From: a virus
IMG/VR virus record: IMGVR_UViG_3300024262_000017
Span: 1 to 64,000 of that record
Direction: 5' to 3' (one strand)
DNA length: 64,000 bases
Of the stretch, positions 7,208 through 16,257 are shown in pieces (positions within the stretch are counted from its first letter, which is position 1; each line of letters opens with the position of its first letter). The notes under the pieces were generated by a model. The model was not told where the DNA came from, searched no databases, and saw only the letters and a list, made by a program, of their open reading frames with translations. Made by a program: the position numbers and the translations under genes.

Positions 7208-8686
7208 TTAGCCCCCAATCATTACTTTCTGAGACTTACATGGAACTAAAAGTGGTTCCAAGACAGCCTGAGCAGGGAATGGAACCACTGCTGGTGCCGA
7301 AGGACCAATTCCCGTTGGGTGAATGTGTGTAGTGGCCCACAAAAAAAGTTGCTTCAAGAGTATTTCTAAGGGTTCCCACATGACTGCGTGGGTTATGGCT
7401 ACGCCACCAACAGACCCGAGCAGAACGCTGTCAGGGATAAGGGTGTCGAGAACTATTTTGTCTGCTTTTGAACTGAACAGTATCTTACCACCTGCGTTGT
7501 AGGTGTTGAATTCAATATGGCTTTGAGCTTGACCAGTGTCTGTTCCTGGGTAACCGACATCAACAACCCAGGATCCATTGGAGACCATCCAGTCAGCAGC
7601 CTTTGTGAGCGGAGTTGCAGCTGGGTCGCCACTGACTTTCAGGTTATGGATTCTCCCTACTTGCATTACCCAGTCACGACTGATGACATCGGCACGGTCA
7701 TTCAAGATATTGCAGGATTTATTTTGGCTGACAATGGTATCTTGGGAACCTGCAAAGTTCTCTATTCGGTTGCTTCCAACGGTAAGCAGGTCAGCCCCGC
7801 CTACTTCACAGCTACGGTCGCCTTTGTAGGTGAACCCCATATTACCATTGTATTCTTGCTGTTGGTCACCACTAGACATACTGAGAATAGACCCATCAGC
7901 TTTCCACACAGTTTTTGCAACAGCTTCACCGTCGCGGTTATTGATTCGAAAATCTACAAGGCCTTCAGCTTCACCTCCGACCCTGGCTTGCACAGTCCAA
8001 TTATCACGCCCGTACCCAGTTTCGAGTGTCTGGTCTGTCCCACCCTCGAACACCATCCCACTTTTACCTGAGTCGTCGAAGAAACGAATGTTGCCAAAAC
8101 CTGTGACGATATTCAGATTACGCCCCACAACGAAGGTAGTGTCATCTTGTTGGGAACAAGACATCTGGCTCCAAGGAGCGGCGAACAGTGCTGCAATTCC
8201 ACCATCAAGCAGAGCTAAATGCTGGCCCTGGTTTCCCAGCCACATCCAATCCCCAGGAAGCATAGTGGTGGGTAGGCGCCCGACATAGCTGGCTGGGGCA
8301 GAGGGTGAAAAAGCTCCAGAGTTGTTCAGGGATTGAATTGCAGCTCGGTGCATTGAAGCCGAGCCACCCAGGTTGGAATTGATATCTGAGGAACCAGGGA
8401 GGACTTGCGTGATGAAAGGAACACCTATTCCTTGCTGCAGAATGACCTGTTGGCCCGCCCGAGGGACGTAAATTCGCCCCCCACACCCCTCAGAATCCTG
8501 GACTAAATAGGGGAATGGCACTCCACTGAAGCGTCCTTGGGTCTCAGTTTCTACGCTGCAGGTAAGGGTTGGGGGATTGACTGCAACAATGTTTCCACGT
8601 TCAACCCACTGGTTACGAAGATTGGTATCTTCGAAAGGTTCACCAAAAGAGAGTGCGCGCCTAGTGGGTGTTTGGGGGCTGGTCAT
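7208..8686 (-). CDS. Baseplate spike / gpV-gp5-like protein
   Basis: This 492-residue protein opens with an OB-fold-like segment (about 27-98: RGNIVAVNPPTLTCSVETET, then RIYVPRAGQQVILQQG and PFITQVLPG), as in gpV and the N-terminal part of T4 gp5. It continues with repetitive beta strands (about 145-400; GDWMWLGNQGQHLALLDGGI, MSSGDQQQEYNGNMGFTYKG) expected for a trimeric beta helix. Near the C terminus THIHPTGIGPSAP is typical of such spikes. It should form the tip that pierces the outer cell layer. Neighbours on both sides are tail genes. Confidence 0.75.
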   Translation of the reverse strand: MTSPQTPTRRALSFGEPFEDTNLRNQWVERGNIVAVNPPTLTCSVETETQGRFSGVPFPYLVQDSEGCGGRIYVPRAGQQVILQQGIGVPFITQVLPGSSDINSNLGGSASMHRAAIQSLNNSGAFSPSAPASYVGRLPTTMLPGDWMWLGNQGQHLALLDGGIAALFAAPWSQMSCSQQDDTTFVVGRNLNIVTGFGNIRFFDDSGKSGMVFEGGTDQTLETGYGRDNWTVQARVGGEAEGLVDFRINNRDGEAVAKTVWKADGSILSMSSGDQQQEYNGNMGFTYKGDRSCEVGGADLLTVGSNRIENFAGSQDTIVSQNKSCNILNDRADVISRDWVMQVGRIHNLKVSGDPAATPLTKAADWMVSNGSWVVDVGYPGTDTGQAQSHIEFNTYNAGGKILFSSKADKIVLDTLIPDSVLLGSVGGVAITHAVMWEPLEILLKQLFLWATTHIHPTGIGPSAPAVVPFPAQAVLEPLLVPCKSQKVMIGG

Positions 8687-8776
8687 GTCTTAGAAATTAT
8701 AGGTGATTCAAGCGACAAGACCTAGAAGTTTCTGTGTAGGGCTTTTAGGCTGTGAGGGAAATACAAATCTTCCAGC

Positions 8777-9565
8777 TTAGGAGTCGAGGTCGTGGTCTAA
8801 AACTGTGTCGAGACCTTCACCCGGGTTGACTGTAACACCGGAGTCCTTGAAGATTGCCTGGAAAATGGGGGAGTCACCAGGACTCATGGGGTTGTAGTTG
8901 ACCAAGTTCTCTTCTTCAGGTTTACCAGAACCGTGGGTAGAGATAGGCATCAGACGGTCAAAGAACAAGGACACATTTTCCATGACCATATTTTGACCGG
9001 CGCTGACACCAATAGCCCATGAATTGATTTGGCACAATTCCATATAGAAGGCACCAATCTCATCATGGAGCTTATCTCGGAAGAACACAGCCATACCAAA
9101 GGGAATCAGGAAAAGTTCTGAATCCAAGTTGGCGTAAAACTTTGATTCCTTGTTGTGCCAAGTTGCGGGTTCATCAAACTTGGTTGCATCAATACCACTT
9201 CGAATTGCGTTGGTCTGCAAGGCTCGAAGAAGGTTGCGACCATTGACGAACAAGCGTTGGATGTTGGCCTGACCCTGAGCTTTGCCACTGATGTAAAACC
9301 CACGACCAGACCCAACGGCTTGCATAGGCGTTGTGGGTTTTTGCTGAGAAACTTGCATGCTTTGGATCATGCCAATGGGCAGAAGCTGGTCGAAAATGGC
9401 TTGGGGTTTTTGATTTACCATCCGGGGAGGACCAGCAAGAATCAAAGTATCGTCTGGGTGTGCTGAACTCAGAGCCGAGTGATCCATCAAACGTTCGACG
9501 TATGATTGCTGAAATTTCCAGCTGCTGGTGTCGACGACTGCGGACGGGGTTACTTGAGTGGCCAT
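8777..9565 (-). CDS. Probable tail tube protein, 262 aa
   Basis: The gene lies between sheath and spike genes, as tail tube genes commonly do. ATG at 9565 follows AAGGAGATGATGA. Residues about 60-115 (LLPIGMIQSMQVSQQKP, GSGRGFYISGKAQGQANIQR) match the look of gp19-type tube proteins, where a loop and strand precede a conserved gly-rich turn. The C terminus is acidic. Assignment rests on size, position and this pattern. Confidence 0.6.
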   Translation of the reverse strand: MATQVTPSAVVDTSSWKFQQSYVERLMDHSALSSAHPDDTLILAGPPRMVNQKPQAIFDQLLPIGMIQSMQVSQQKPTTPMQAVGSGRGFYISGKAQGQANIQRLFVNGRNLLRALQTNAIRSGIDATKFDEPATWHNKESKFYANLDSELFLIPFGMAVFFRDKLHDEIGAFYMELCQINSWAIGVSAGQNMVMENVSLFFDRLMPISTHGSGKPEEENLVNYNPMSPGDSPIFQAIFKDSGVTVNPGEGLDTVLDHDLDS

Positions 9566-9601
9566 TCATCATCTCCTTAAAGGACAGAGGTATCGCCTAT
9601 T

Positions 9602-10207
9602 TCAAAACTGTATTGGTGGACGCAAACCTGCCAACACCTTTGTTTGGTATCTAGGTGATACACTGCGAACCTTGTTGATAAGATAGTCAGGGGGTAACGT
9701 TTCTATTTTTCTCGCTGTATCCCGGACATCTTCTGTGAGATCCTTGACAGCGTTTGCTTTGAGCCTCATTGCCAGAGCGGCTAAGACACCAGCACCAGCA
9801 CTCCCTACGAGTCGTCCAAGTGGTCCAGCCTTAGGGGTGATTCCACCCAACGCAGCACTGCCCATTGCACCGCCGAGTAGCCCTGCGATACCGCCATAAG
9901 CAGCACCTTCACGCTCACGTCCTTCGGGCGCCAAGGCAAAACCAATTCCTGCTGGCGCAATAACACTCCCGAGGCCACTCAAGATACTTGCGGTTTTTTG
10001 GTACGATTCATCCATGCCGGCTTCCTTCAAAGCGTGTAGTCTACCCAAGTCAGACGCCAATGCCAAACAGGCAGTCTTCTTGTTTGGGAGCTCTTTGAAT
10101 GGCGTCTTTGTTTCCTTGGCCCACTGCTTAGCCTTTCCTTTTGGAAGCTCACCTTTGTTTTCCATGGCGAAGAATTTTCCCCATTGTTTTTTACTCTTGA
10201 ACGGCAT
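9602..10207 (-). CDS. Gly/Ala-rich virion-type protein with KSKKQW N-terminal domain, 201 aa
   Basis: The N terminus (MPFKSKKQWGKFFAMENKGE) resembles the short basic module of many small phage proteins that starts with SKxQW. A middle stretch, ALASDLGRLHALKEAGMDES then QKTAS, looks like an internal copy of the tag shared by nine proteins here. Residues about 75-145 form two or three hydrophobic Gly/Ala segments (AGIGFALAPEG, GGIAGLLGGAMGSAALGG). This architecture of tag plus glycine-rich membrane-like segments recurs across the window. Role unknown, possibly ejected with DNA. Confidence 0.55.
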   Translation of the reverse strand: MPFKSKKQWGKFFAMENKGELPKGKAKQWAKETKTPFKELPNKKTACLALASDLGRLHALKEAGMDESYQKTASILSGLGSVIAPAGIGFALAPEGREREGAAYGGIAGLLGGAMGSAALGGITPKAGPLGRLVGSAGAGVLAALAMRLKANAVKDLTEDVRDTARKIETLPPDYLINKVRSVSPRYQTKVLAGLRPPIQF

Positions 10208-10629
10208 CAGTCGCTACTCCCAAATACACTTGAGAAGCGAGAGGCATCAGCGTTGGGGAACAGTGATTTCAATCCTTTGTAACCACCATAACCAGCGCCA
10301 GCAACACCTGTGGCAATGCCAGCTCCTTGGAGCCAGGGTGTGGCTTGTTCAAGTAGGGTTTTCTCTAGCAAAGGAATGTTCTTACCTGCTAACCTTTCTG
10401 GTACGGTTCCAGGGAGCCCTTCTAGAAATTTGTGTCCAAGTCCGCCTTCTGCTTTAGCTGAGTGAAGTTTGCTTGCGGTTTCTCGCATGCCACGACCTAT
10501 GTTTTTGGCACCACGTTTGGTGGCTTTCCACAGGGTAGTGGCAACTTCTTTGGCGGTGCTACCCTCTTTTACGAGGCCAGCATCTACATAGGCTGCGAGA
10601 GCACCAATTTCGTAGGCTGTTTTTAACAC
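10207..10629 (-). CDS. Tag-bearing putative internal virion protein, 140 aa
   Basis: GTG start at 10629, eight bases after the sheath stop region. The protein begins MLKTAYEIGALAAYVDAGLV followed by KEG, a clear member of the N-terminal tag family. A basic helical section follows, then a hydrophobic Gly-rich stretch (GAGIATGVAGAGYGGYKG, about 101-118). It shares its final base with the next gene (ATG at 10207). Predicted virion-associated; function unknown. Confidence 0.65.
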   Translation of the reverse strand: MLKTAYEIGALAAYVDAGLVKEGSTAKEVATTLWKATKRGAKNIGRGMRETASKLHSAKAEGGLGHKFLEGLPGTVPERLAGKNIPLLEKTLLEQATPWLQGAGIATGVAGAGYGGYKGLKSLFPNADASRFSSVFGSSD

Positions 10630-10637
10630 GTGTTACC

Positions 10638-13574
10638 TCACGCCAGCAAGTGAAGGCCAATCTGGTTTAATACTGAAGGCATTTTGACTTCCATGTAAAT
10701 TTCTAATCGGTCAGCCTCAGTTTGTTCGATGAGTCCGATGGTGGCTGATTGCAAGGGCACACCAATTTTTGGGAATCGTCGTAGTTGCAAGTACCGTGCA
10801 CCTGCGTTCAACGAGCTCGTAATTGCCGTGATGGTTTCAGGGATGATATTCCATTTCCCGAGGAAACTCTGAGCTATCTCTTTGAAGTAGGTTGAGATGT
10901 AATCGAAGTTTTTGACATTCATGAATTCGCCAAAAGCGTAAGCACTCACGTCAGTCGTAACTTCATGGATGGTATAGGGCAGGCTTGTTTCACTGTCTTG
11001 TACAAAAACATACCAACCCTTGTCTCGAAGTTCGGTCAGTTGGTCATCAGTGAAATAGTCGTTCGAGTTGAATATCTGCTCGATGCCGCCGCCACCGATG
11101 TAAGTGAATCCCTGGTGAGAGGGTAAGCCGGCTACCATGCCACCTACCATACAAGCCAGGTACTGACCTGTTTGTTTGTTTTGCTGGTCGGTCAGTTCAT
11201 TTTTCAAGCTGGCGACGTAGCATTCGTTCGGCCACACCATCAAGCAACGGTAGTAGCTCAAACTGGTGGTGATGGTTCCTAACTCGTCAACCTGAGATGC
11301 TTTGTCGAGAGCTATTGAAATGCGGTAAGGCATGTCGTCTGTGTAGGGTGCTTTGAAAGCTTTGGGGGCCAGTTCTTCAAGGTCGTCCAAAGCCGCATCC
11401 AAAACTTCATCGCTGACGACGGTGTCAATCAACCACGAGGTTACAGTGGTGTCCCATTTCAATGGGTCGATGTCGTCCGGGTAGGGGATTTCGATGCTCT
11501 CACCTGCGAGGACGGTGGTCAGAAAGCTGGCTGTGTCGTCACGCAAGCGGGTATACCGCGGACGGCAGGTGGCTGCAGCAACACCACGACTGGCCTTTGT
11601 GTGGTAGATGGCTACGTTGATAATGGCGCTACTCGGGTCGATGAGTTTGTAGGTTGCATCGACGGCGACTTGGAGCGTGTCTGCTGTTACGCCGGTAACC
11701 ACAAACATGCCACGGTTGGTGGTTGTGTTGTCACTGTTGACCAGGAAGACAGCCAAGTCTCCAACTGCAGCGCCTGTGAAAGCGCCGACCTTGGTAACAG
11801 TGTGGTCGTCGGTGAACGCACAGTCGTTGGCACTCAGAATCGGACGGTAGACTTCGACAGTGATGCTACCTGTGCTGGTATCAATGGCGTAGGGCATTTC
11901 GATGTCGATGCTATCAGCCGTTTTGGCAATGACTAAGAACCCATCATTGTGAGCCGCAGTATTGGCTCCGGTCACTTTGGCGATGTCACCGACTTGCACA
12001 TTGGCAAAGGCACCCGAAGCTGGCTTGGAGATTTGCACAACGGTGTTGTCGTCCCAGTTGCAATTGTCGACGTCGGCAATCGGGGTTCCACCTTCAGCAT
12101 CAAGGATGGCTTCTCGAACGATGTAATCAGCACGCTCATCCAAGGCTGCGTGTGTCGAGGCAGGCCCCCAAGCAGTACCAACACGAAGACGTTTGCCACC
12201 AATGACACCCAGGACATCTTTGGCGCCACCGTAGCCGTCAGTGAAGATGGTTTCACCGTTGGCAACGGTCAGAATGCTGGGGGTTCCGTCGGCGTGTGTC
12301 ACATCCAGCAAATCTTGGGCAGTGATGCCAGCAGTAAGGAAGTTCGTTGCCGCATGAGGGTCGACGAACACATCGACATCAGCATCTCCAACGAATTCAG
12401 TCCCACCATAGGGACTTGGGGGAGCCGAGCTTTTTTCTGTGGGCAGTTCGTCGTAGGAACCGATGACCACGCGGAATTTGGATTTGGACGGGTCAGCAAA
12501 GTCATAGGTGTGTTGCTTCCACATGGCGATGACACTGATCCACAAAGCTCCACCCATACTGTCGGTCATGGGAACGATGGCATAGATGTCTGACCTGGTG
12601 GTGATTCCATCTCGGGCTGATTGATGCCCTGCAAGGTCATCACTGCCGACACCGTAAACTTGGATACCAGTTCCAGTGTTGGACATGGCAACTTGAGCGC
12701 CACCAGCAAGAGGGTTTCGTTCGTCAATGCGTCCAACGGCGGCTACGATACCTGCAGCGCTACTGATTTCTTGAACCTTCTGAAGGTCGGTGCGGAGTTC
12801 TCGGTAGCCCAAATACACTTGGCCATAGTTGGCGGCCCAGGTAAGGCTTTCGTAGGACAAACGCAGGCCTGTCGGGCCAGTCTTGACGATGACTTCGTTA
12901 CCCAAGATTGTGTAATAAGCAGAGTCCACAACTTGGTCGTCAAGCTGATGTTCTACACGCCACAGGACATTCGGGGTTGCGCCGGCAGCGTTGAGGAGAG
13001 CAATCTCAGCTGCTTTGAATGTCGTGGTTGTGCGTAAGGTGGTGGCATCGACTACTTCCTTGACCACCTTGATGACTGTGTAGTCCGCGTCTCCAGGGTT
13101 GGCGCTGTCCGTCATAATTAGACGGTCGCCAGGAGCTACCTTTTTGTCTTCAAAATCCCCTGTTGCGGAGATGAAAACATTTTCCCCTGCAACGATGGCC
13201 CCTGAGGGGGAGGTACCATTTCCTGCACCGTCTGCGCCATGGTTTAGGTCGAGGTAGACGTCATCCAAAACAACTTGGACACTATCTTCGTCGAGAATGC
13301 CACCAGCGACATGATTGGGTGGCGTAACGATGTCCAGGATGTCGCTGCCAGGGTCAGGTTGCCCAGCGCTGGAGCCATCAGCTAAGCAGCCCGCATCTGC
13401 GGTTTCTCCGGTTTTCACGAAGTCACCGGCGTAGATGTCGGTTTTGTCAGTTGAATAGTCCTGGATGTGATAGGCAGGCCCCACGAGAATCACGTTGAGA
13501 TCGGGGGCTCCAGGAGCAACAACGACGTCCTGGAAAGTCTGGTATACAAAGACGATTGGTCGGATGAACGCCAT
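10638..13574 (-). CDS. Contractile tail sheath protein, 978 aa
   Basis: The N terminus (MAFIRPIVFVYQTFQDVVVA, then DLNVILVGPAYHIQDY) and the C-terminal domain (FKEIAQSFLGKWNIIPETIT, SLNAGARYLQLRRFPKIGVP) are those of phage tail sheaths. At 978 residues it is longer than the usual 400-700; the extra length is repetitive beta-rich insert sequence (about 430-650; pairs of IxDxNNCxWDDxT-like blocks) probably displayed outside. ATG at 13574 follows AAGGAGAAGCTAAA, and a candidate phage promoter lies at 13608-13616. It identifies the phage as myovirus-type. Confidence 0.9.
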   Translation of the reverse strand: MAFIRPIVFVYQTFQDVVVAPGAPDLNVILVGPAYHIQDYSTDKTDIYAGDFVKTGETADAGCLADGSSAGQPDPGSDILDIVTPPNHVAGGILDEDSVQVVLDDVYLDLNHGADGAGNGTSPSGAIVAGENVFISATGDFEDKKVAPGDRLIMTDSANPGDADYTVIKVVKEVVDATTLRTTTTFKAAEIALLNAAGATPNVLWRVEHQLDDQVVDSAYYTILGNEVIVKTGPTGLRLSYESLTWAANYGQVYLGYRELRTDLQKVQEISSAAGIVAAVGRIDERNPLAGGAQVAMSNTGTGIQVYGVGSDDLAGHQSARDGITTRSDIYAIVPMTDSMGGALWISVIAMWKQHTYDFADPSKSKFRVVIGSYDELPTEKSSAPPSPYGGTEFVGDADVDVFVDPHAATNFLTAGITAQDLLDVTHADGTPSILTVANGETIFTDGYGGAKDVLGVIGGKRLRVGTAWGPASTHAALDERADYIVREAILDAEGGTPIADVDNCNWDDNTVVQISKPASGAFANVQVGDIAKVTGANTAAHNDGFLVIAKTADSIDIEMPYAIDTSTGSITVEVYRPILSANDCAFTDDHTVTKVGAFTGAAVGDLAVFLVNSDNTTTNRGMFVVTGVTADTLQVAVDATYKLIDPSSAIINVAIYHTKASRGVAAATCRPRYTRLRDDTASFLTTVLAGESIEIPYPDDIDPLKWDTTVTSWLIDTVVSDEVLDAALDDLEELAPKAFKAPYTDDMPYRISIALDKASQVDELGTITTSLSYYRCLMVWPNECYVASLKNELTDQQNKQTGQYLACMVGGMVAGLPSHQGFTYIGGGGIEQIFNSNDYFTDDQLTELRDKGWYVFVQDSETSLPYTIHEVTTDVSAYAFGEFMNVKNFDYISTYFKEIAQSFLGKWNIIPETITAITSSLNAGARYLQLRRFPKIGVPLQSATIGLIEQTEADRLEIYMEVKMPSVLNQIGLHLLA

Positions 13575-13607
13575 TTTAGCTTCTCCTTACGAGTGTCATT
13601 CGTTCAT

Positions 13608-13616
13608 AATAGTAGG
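13608..13616 (-). promoter_or_regulatory. CCTACTATT candidate late promoter element upstream of the sheath
   Basis: The - strand reads GGCCTACTATTATG, 34-42 bases before the sheath ATG. The same 9-mer occurs at the same kind of position at 23178-23186 and 33136-33144, with one-base variants at 36486 and 43914. Promoter function is inferred from recurrence and position. Confidence 0.55.
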
Positions 13617-13641
13617 CCATATCCTGTGGTTTCACAACCAG

Positions 13642-14313
13642 TTAGTCGAGCGGATAGGGCTTACGCAGAACGATTTCTAAGAAAAAAGTTTCAGGGTTTT
13701 CTAAGTCTTTGAGTTTTACTCCAATTTCGTTGAGCACGTTGGCTATCGGTAGTGATGCCCATCGTGCTTCGTATGTTGCTCTAAATTGTACTGGTGTTGA
13801 CCAGAGTTTGTCATCTTTTTCAAAGGGTGTTGTTTGATTCATTACTACAGGAGACATGTCATGGAAGCCAAAGTAGGCCTGGATGTAGTTAGATGACATG
13901 TGCAAAAAGTCTTGTACGACGCTTCCAATGATAGCACTCTCAGCAGGTTTTGTAGAAGTGCAGTCGATAATGATGTCCACATCACCTTTGCAGTAAAATT
14001 GTTCTAACCGTACACCCATGGAAACGGGCATTTGGTCTTGGTCGCCCAGCGCTATTTTTCCATAGACATTTTGTTGGCGGTCTACCCAGACACCGGGGCG
14101 AACATTGCGTGCTTCTAAGTTGTCGTTCCAACCGCTTTCAACAAATATCTTTGTGGTGTTGGGGTCGTTTTCCCATGTCCAAGGTAGTACAGGGTCAATA
14201 GAGTTACCATCGGTGAATCGTTCTCGCAATACTTGGACGAATACGCCGAGCGCCGTCATGGGCGTTGATACACGAAATACTCCAGGTGCTCCAGGTGTTG
14301 GTGCTGGTATCAT
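13642..14313 (-). CDS. Putative tail terminator/neck protein, 223 aa
   Basis: Located between neck-type genes and the sheath. The sequence has a mixed alpha/beta pattern: an N-terminal segment with FVQVLRERFTDG, central strands (DVDIIIDCTST, SNYIQAYFGFHD), and a late strand set (VQFRATYEARWASLP) as in tail-completion proteins such as gp15/gpU-like terminators. Its start overlaps the preceding gene's stop (14313). Assignment is from size, order and strand pattern, not from a diagnostic motif. Confidence 0.45.
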   Translation of the reverse strand: MIPAPTPGAPGVFRVSTPMTALGVFVQVLRERFTDGNSIDPVLPWTWENDPNTTKIFVESGWNDNLEARNVRPGVWVDRQQNVYGKIALGDQDQMPVSMGVRLEQFYCKGDVDIIIDCTSTKPAESAIIGSVVQDFLHMSSNYIQAYFGFHDMSPVVMNQTTPFEKDDKLWSTPVQFRATYEARWASLPIANVLNEIGVKLKDLENPETFFLEIVLRKPYPLD

Positions 14314-14831
14314 CAGTAGGCGCTTCCGCCATCGCCATAATCGTAGTTGTTGTCATAGCTGTCGTTCGGGTAACCCTGGGACATGGCCTGTTGGTACAGC
14401 TGTTCAGCATAGGGGTCATAGTCACCATAGCCTTGAGGCAACGCGCCAAAACCGCCTTCGTCTGCTCCCATGGGAATTCCCATCGAACCTCCGATAGTGC
14501 GGGTTGCTGAAGGGGGAGAAGCTTCAGCTTGGGGAGAGGTAGTTTTTCCAAAAGCACGAGGTAGCTGACTCCCGAGTAGACCCCCTGCTCCGGCGCCTAG
14601 TAGGCCACCGATACCACCACCTACAGCGCCTGCTTGGCCTTCGTCATACCCAAAAGTATCTCCGATATATGACCCGAGTTGTTTACCCAGTAAACCACCA
14701 CCAGCTGCACCCGCAAGTCCGCCACCCACACCACCAGCGAGCTGTGCGGCCTGCATCTGTGCTGGAGACATTTCAGCTTCTTTGATGGCTTCTTGGTAGC
14801 CGAGAGAGAAAGCGTGTTTGAGCATAGACAT
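14313..14831 (-). CDS. Tag-bearing Gly-rich putative internal virion protein, 172 aa
   Basis: Start chosen at ATG 14831 (AAGGAG six bases upstream), giving MSMLKHAFSLGYQEAIKEAE, a member of the N-terminal tag family. Two Gly/Ala-rich blocks follow (about 30-60 and 75-95; GGVGGGLAGAAGGGLLGKQL), then a Pro/Ser linker and a Tyr/Asp/Gly-rich acidic tail (YGDYDPYAEQLYQQ). The gene is paired with the one at 62604-63068, which has the same order of tag, glycine-rich block and YGTQYPPQ tail. Predicted capsid-internal or ejected protein. Confidence 0.65.
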   Translation of the reverse strand: MSMLKHAFSLGYQEAIKEAEMSPAQMQAAQLAGGVGGGLAGAAGGGLLGKQLGSYIGDTFGYDEGQAGAVGGGIGGLLGAGAGGLLGSQLPRAFGKTTSPQAEASPPSATRTIGGSMGIPMGADEGGFGALPQGYGDYDPYAEQLYQQAMSQGYPNDSYDNNYDYGDGGSAY

Positions 14832-14841
14832 TTCATACTCC

Positions 14842-15744
14842 TTACAAGTCAACGCTGATTGCGTATTCCTTGGCTTGTCGTTCTAGTTCAGATACAGACA
14901 CTGTTTGATGAACTGGTATTGTTTTCAGCGTGGTGAAGTACCTTTGTTTTACAAGGAATCGCCGGTTACGTGCTTTCTCTACCAGCAAGTCTCCCTCGTC
15001 AATTCGAGGCCAACTCTGCAATTGAATGCGGGTCATGTCAACGTCGTCTTTGGTTTGCGGGGTTAAGTCTGTTTGTACCTGGCTTGCCAGTCGTCTACCC
15101 AGCATTGCAACTGGGTTGAAGAATCCTTCTTCCCAGCTGGTTCCATGACAAGTGTCACAATGCGACAGTGTGACCTTTCTCGTAGTAGGGTCATAGCATT
15201 CTGGGCAGCGTGTACCAAAGTGGCGTCGCTTGAGTAACAAGTATTCAATACCGTTGAACTTGCTTAGCAAGAGATATTGTTCCCGTAATATCTTTCTACG
15301 CAATAACCTTAGACGTTTATCAAGTGCGCTTTCATCCTTGGGACGCTCAGTTAGATTTGTTCGTGGTCCTACCTCAAACTGAGCTTGGTCAGTTACGCGA
15401 TACCCAATAGCTGGTTGAGAATCAAGGAGGGTTACTTCAGCTTGCCCTTCGAGGTTCACAATAGGAGAGTCGACTTGGTTTAGAACTCCACTAGGAGGAA
15501 TCAGTCGGATTTGGTAATAAAGGTCTCGTGACAATGCAAGGATGTTAGCGCCTTCAATATCAAGGTCGTCGTAGCCTATATGAACATCGACATAGTCTTG
15601 TATCTTAGTCCAAGGGCCACCCGGTGACCCAGACCGGTACACTTCGAAAACGAATGAACCGCTTTCGTCAATCTCCTCAAGGTCCCATTGAAGACGAACT
15701 TGATTGGGTTTCCAAGGGAGGACTTCTGTGATGAACACTTTCAC
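14842..15744 (-). CDS. Putative neck/head-completion protein: FN3-like domain plus zinc knuckle, 300 aa
   Basis: Residues 1-~100 look like a fibronectin-III-type domain (NQVRLQWDLEEIDESGSFVF, EVYRSGSPGGPWTKI). The middle carries GTRCPECYD and SHCDTCHGTSW (about 178-202), a four-Cys zinc knuckle followed by the FFNPVAMLGRR segment, and the end is a beta domain. This FGTRCPxCYD...CxTCxGT pattern is one I have seen on phage structural proteins near the neck genes. It overlaps the next gene's stop by one base. The exact location in the virion is inferred. Confidence 0.55.
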   Translation of the reverse strand: MKVFITEVLPWKPNQVRLQWDLEEIDESGSFVFEVYRSGSPGGPWTKIQDYVDVHIGYDDLDIEGANILALSRDLYYQIRLIPPSGVLNQVDSPIVNLEGQAEVTLLDSQPAIGYRVTDQAQFEVGPRTNLTERPKDESALDKRLRLLRRKILREQYLLLSKFNGIEYLLLKRRHFGTRCPECYDPTTRKVTLSHCDTCHGTSWEEGFFNPVAMLGRRLASQVQTDLTPQTKDDVDMTRIQLQSWPRIDEGDLLVEKARNRRFLVKQRYFTTLKTIPVHQTVSVSELERQAKEYAISVDL

Positions 15745-16040
15745 TAATCGTCCTCTTCCTCATCCTCATCATCTTCATCGTCTTCGGCATCGGACTCTAC
15801 CCCAGCCGTGTCGCCCTCTTCGTCGCTTTCAGACTTGATGGTAATGATGGGCACTTCTTCGTCGTAAGCCCGCTTCATCATTGCATCCCGGACAGCAGCA
15901 CTGGCGTTCTTCCAAAATTCAAGAAACAATACCCCCTCCTTCGTATTGGGTACATCAAAGGTATTGGGGTAACCAGTTTTCAACATCATGCCATCACGTA
16001 AACGAGGCGGGATACTGAGGCGTGCGAGTACCTTAGACAT
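15744..16040 (-). CDS. Small protein with strongly acidic tail, 98 aa
   Basis: The N-terminal 65 residues are a compact helical/beta segment (LARLSIPPRLRDGMMLKTGY, VLFLEFWKNASAAVRD). The last ~30 residues are almost all Asp, Glu and Ser (AEDDEDDEDEEEDD). Acidic tails of this type can mimic DNA or mask basic assembly surfaces. ATG at 16040 follows AGGAGTGTAAA. Not recognised. Confidence 0.6.
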   Translation of the reverse strand: MSKVLARLSIPPRLRDGMMLKTGYPNTFDVPNTKEGVLFLEFWKNASAAVRDAMMKRAYDEEVPIITIKSESDEEGDTAGVESDAEDDEDDEDEEEDD

Positions 16041-16041
16041 T

Positions 16042-16257
16042 TTACACTCCTACCTTTGGAAGCTTTGGTGCAAGGTTAGGGGCACCAGGTGTTTTTGTAT
16101 CTGCCGACATAGACCCTAAATCATTCTGAGCCAGGGATGCTGTTGGGTTGGGAGTTGGTTTCGGTGATACTTGCTCTGCGCTGTGTTTACGAAGCACCTC
16201 AGCGAACTCTCGTAATTTGTGGGACACAGGTTTCATTTGTTTAGTACCCCGCGGCAT
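16042..16257 (-). CDS. Small Pro/Lys-rich hypothetical protein, 71 aa
   Basis: Starts MPRGTKQMKPVSHKLREFAE and continues as a low-complexity Pro/Ala/Lys segment ending APKLPKVGV. It overlaps the end of the upstream tag-bearing gene by 17 bases in another frame. Probably disordered; no function can be assigned. Confidence 0.5.
   Translation of the reverse strand: MPRGTKQMKPVSHKLREFAEVLRKHSAEQVSPKPTPNPTASLAQNDLGSMSADTKTPGAPNLAPKLPKVGV

Noticed and set aside
11949-12593. A 214-codon + strand frame inside the tail sheath gene
   Set aside because: Antisense shadow of a clear sheath protein with strong codon bias.
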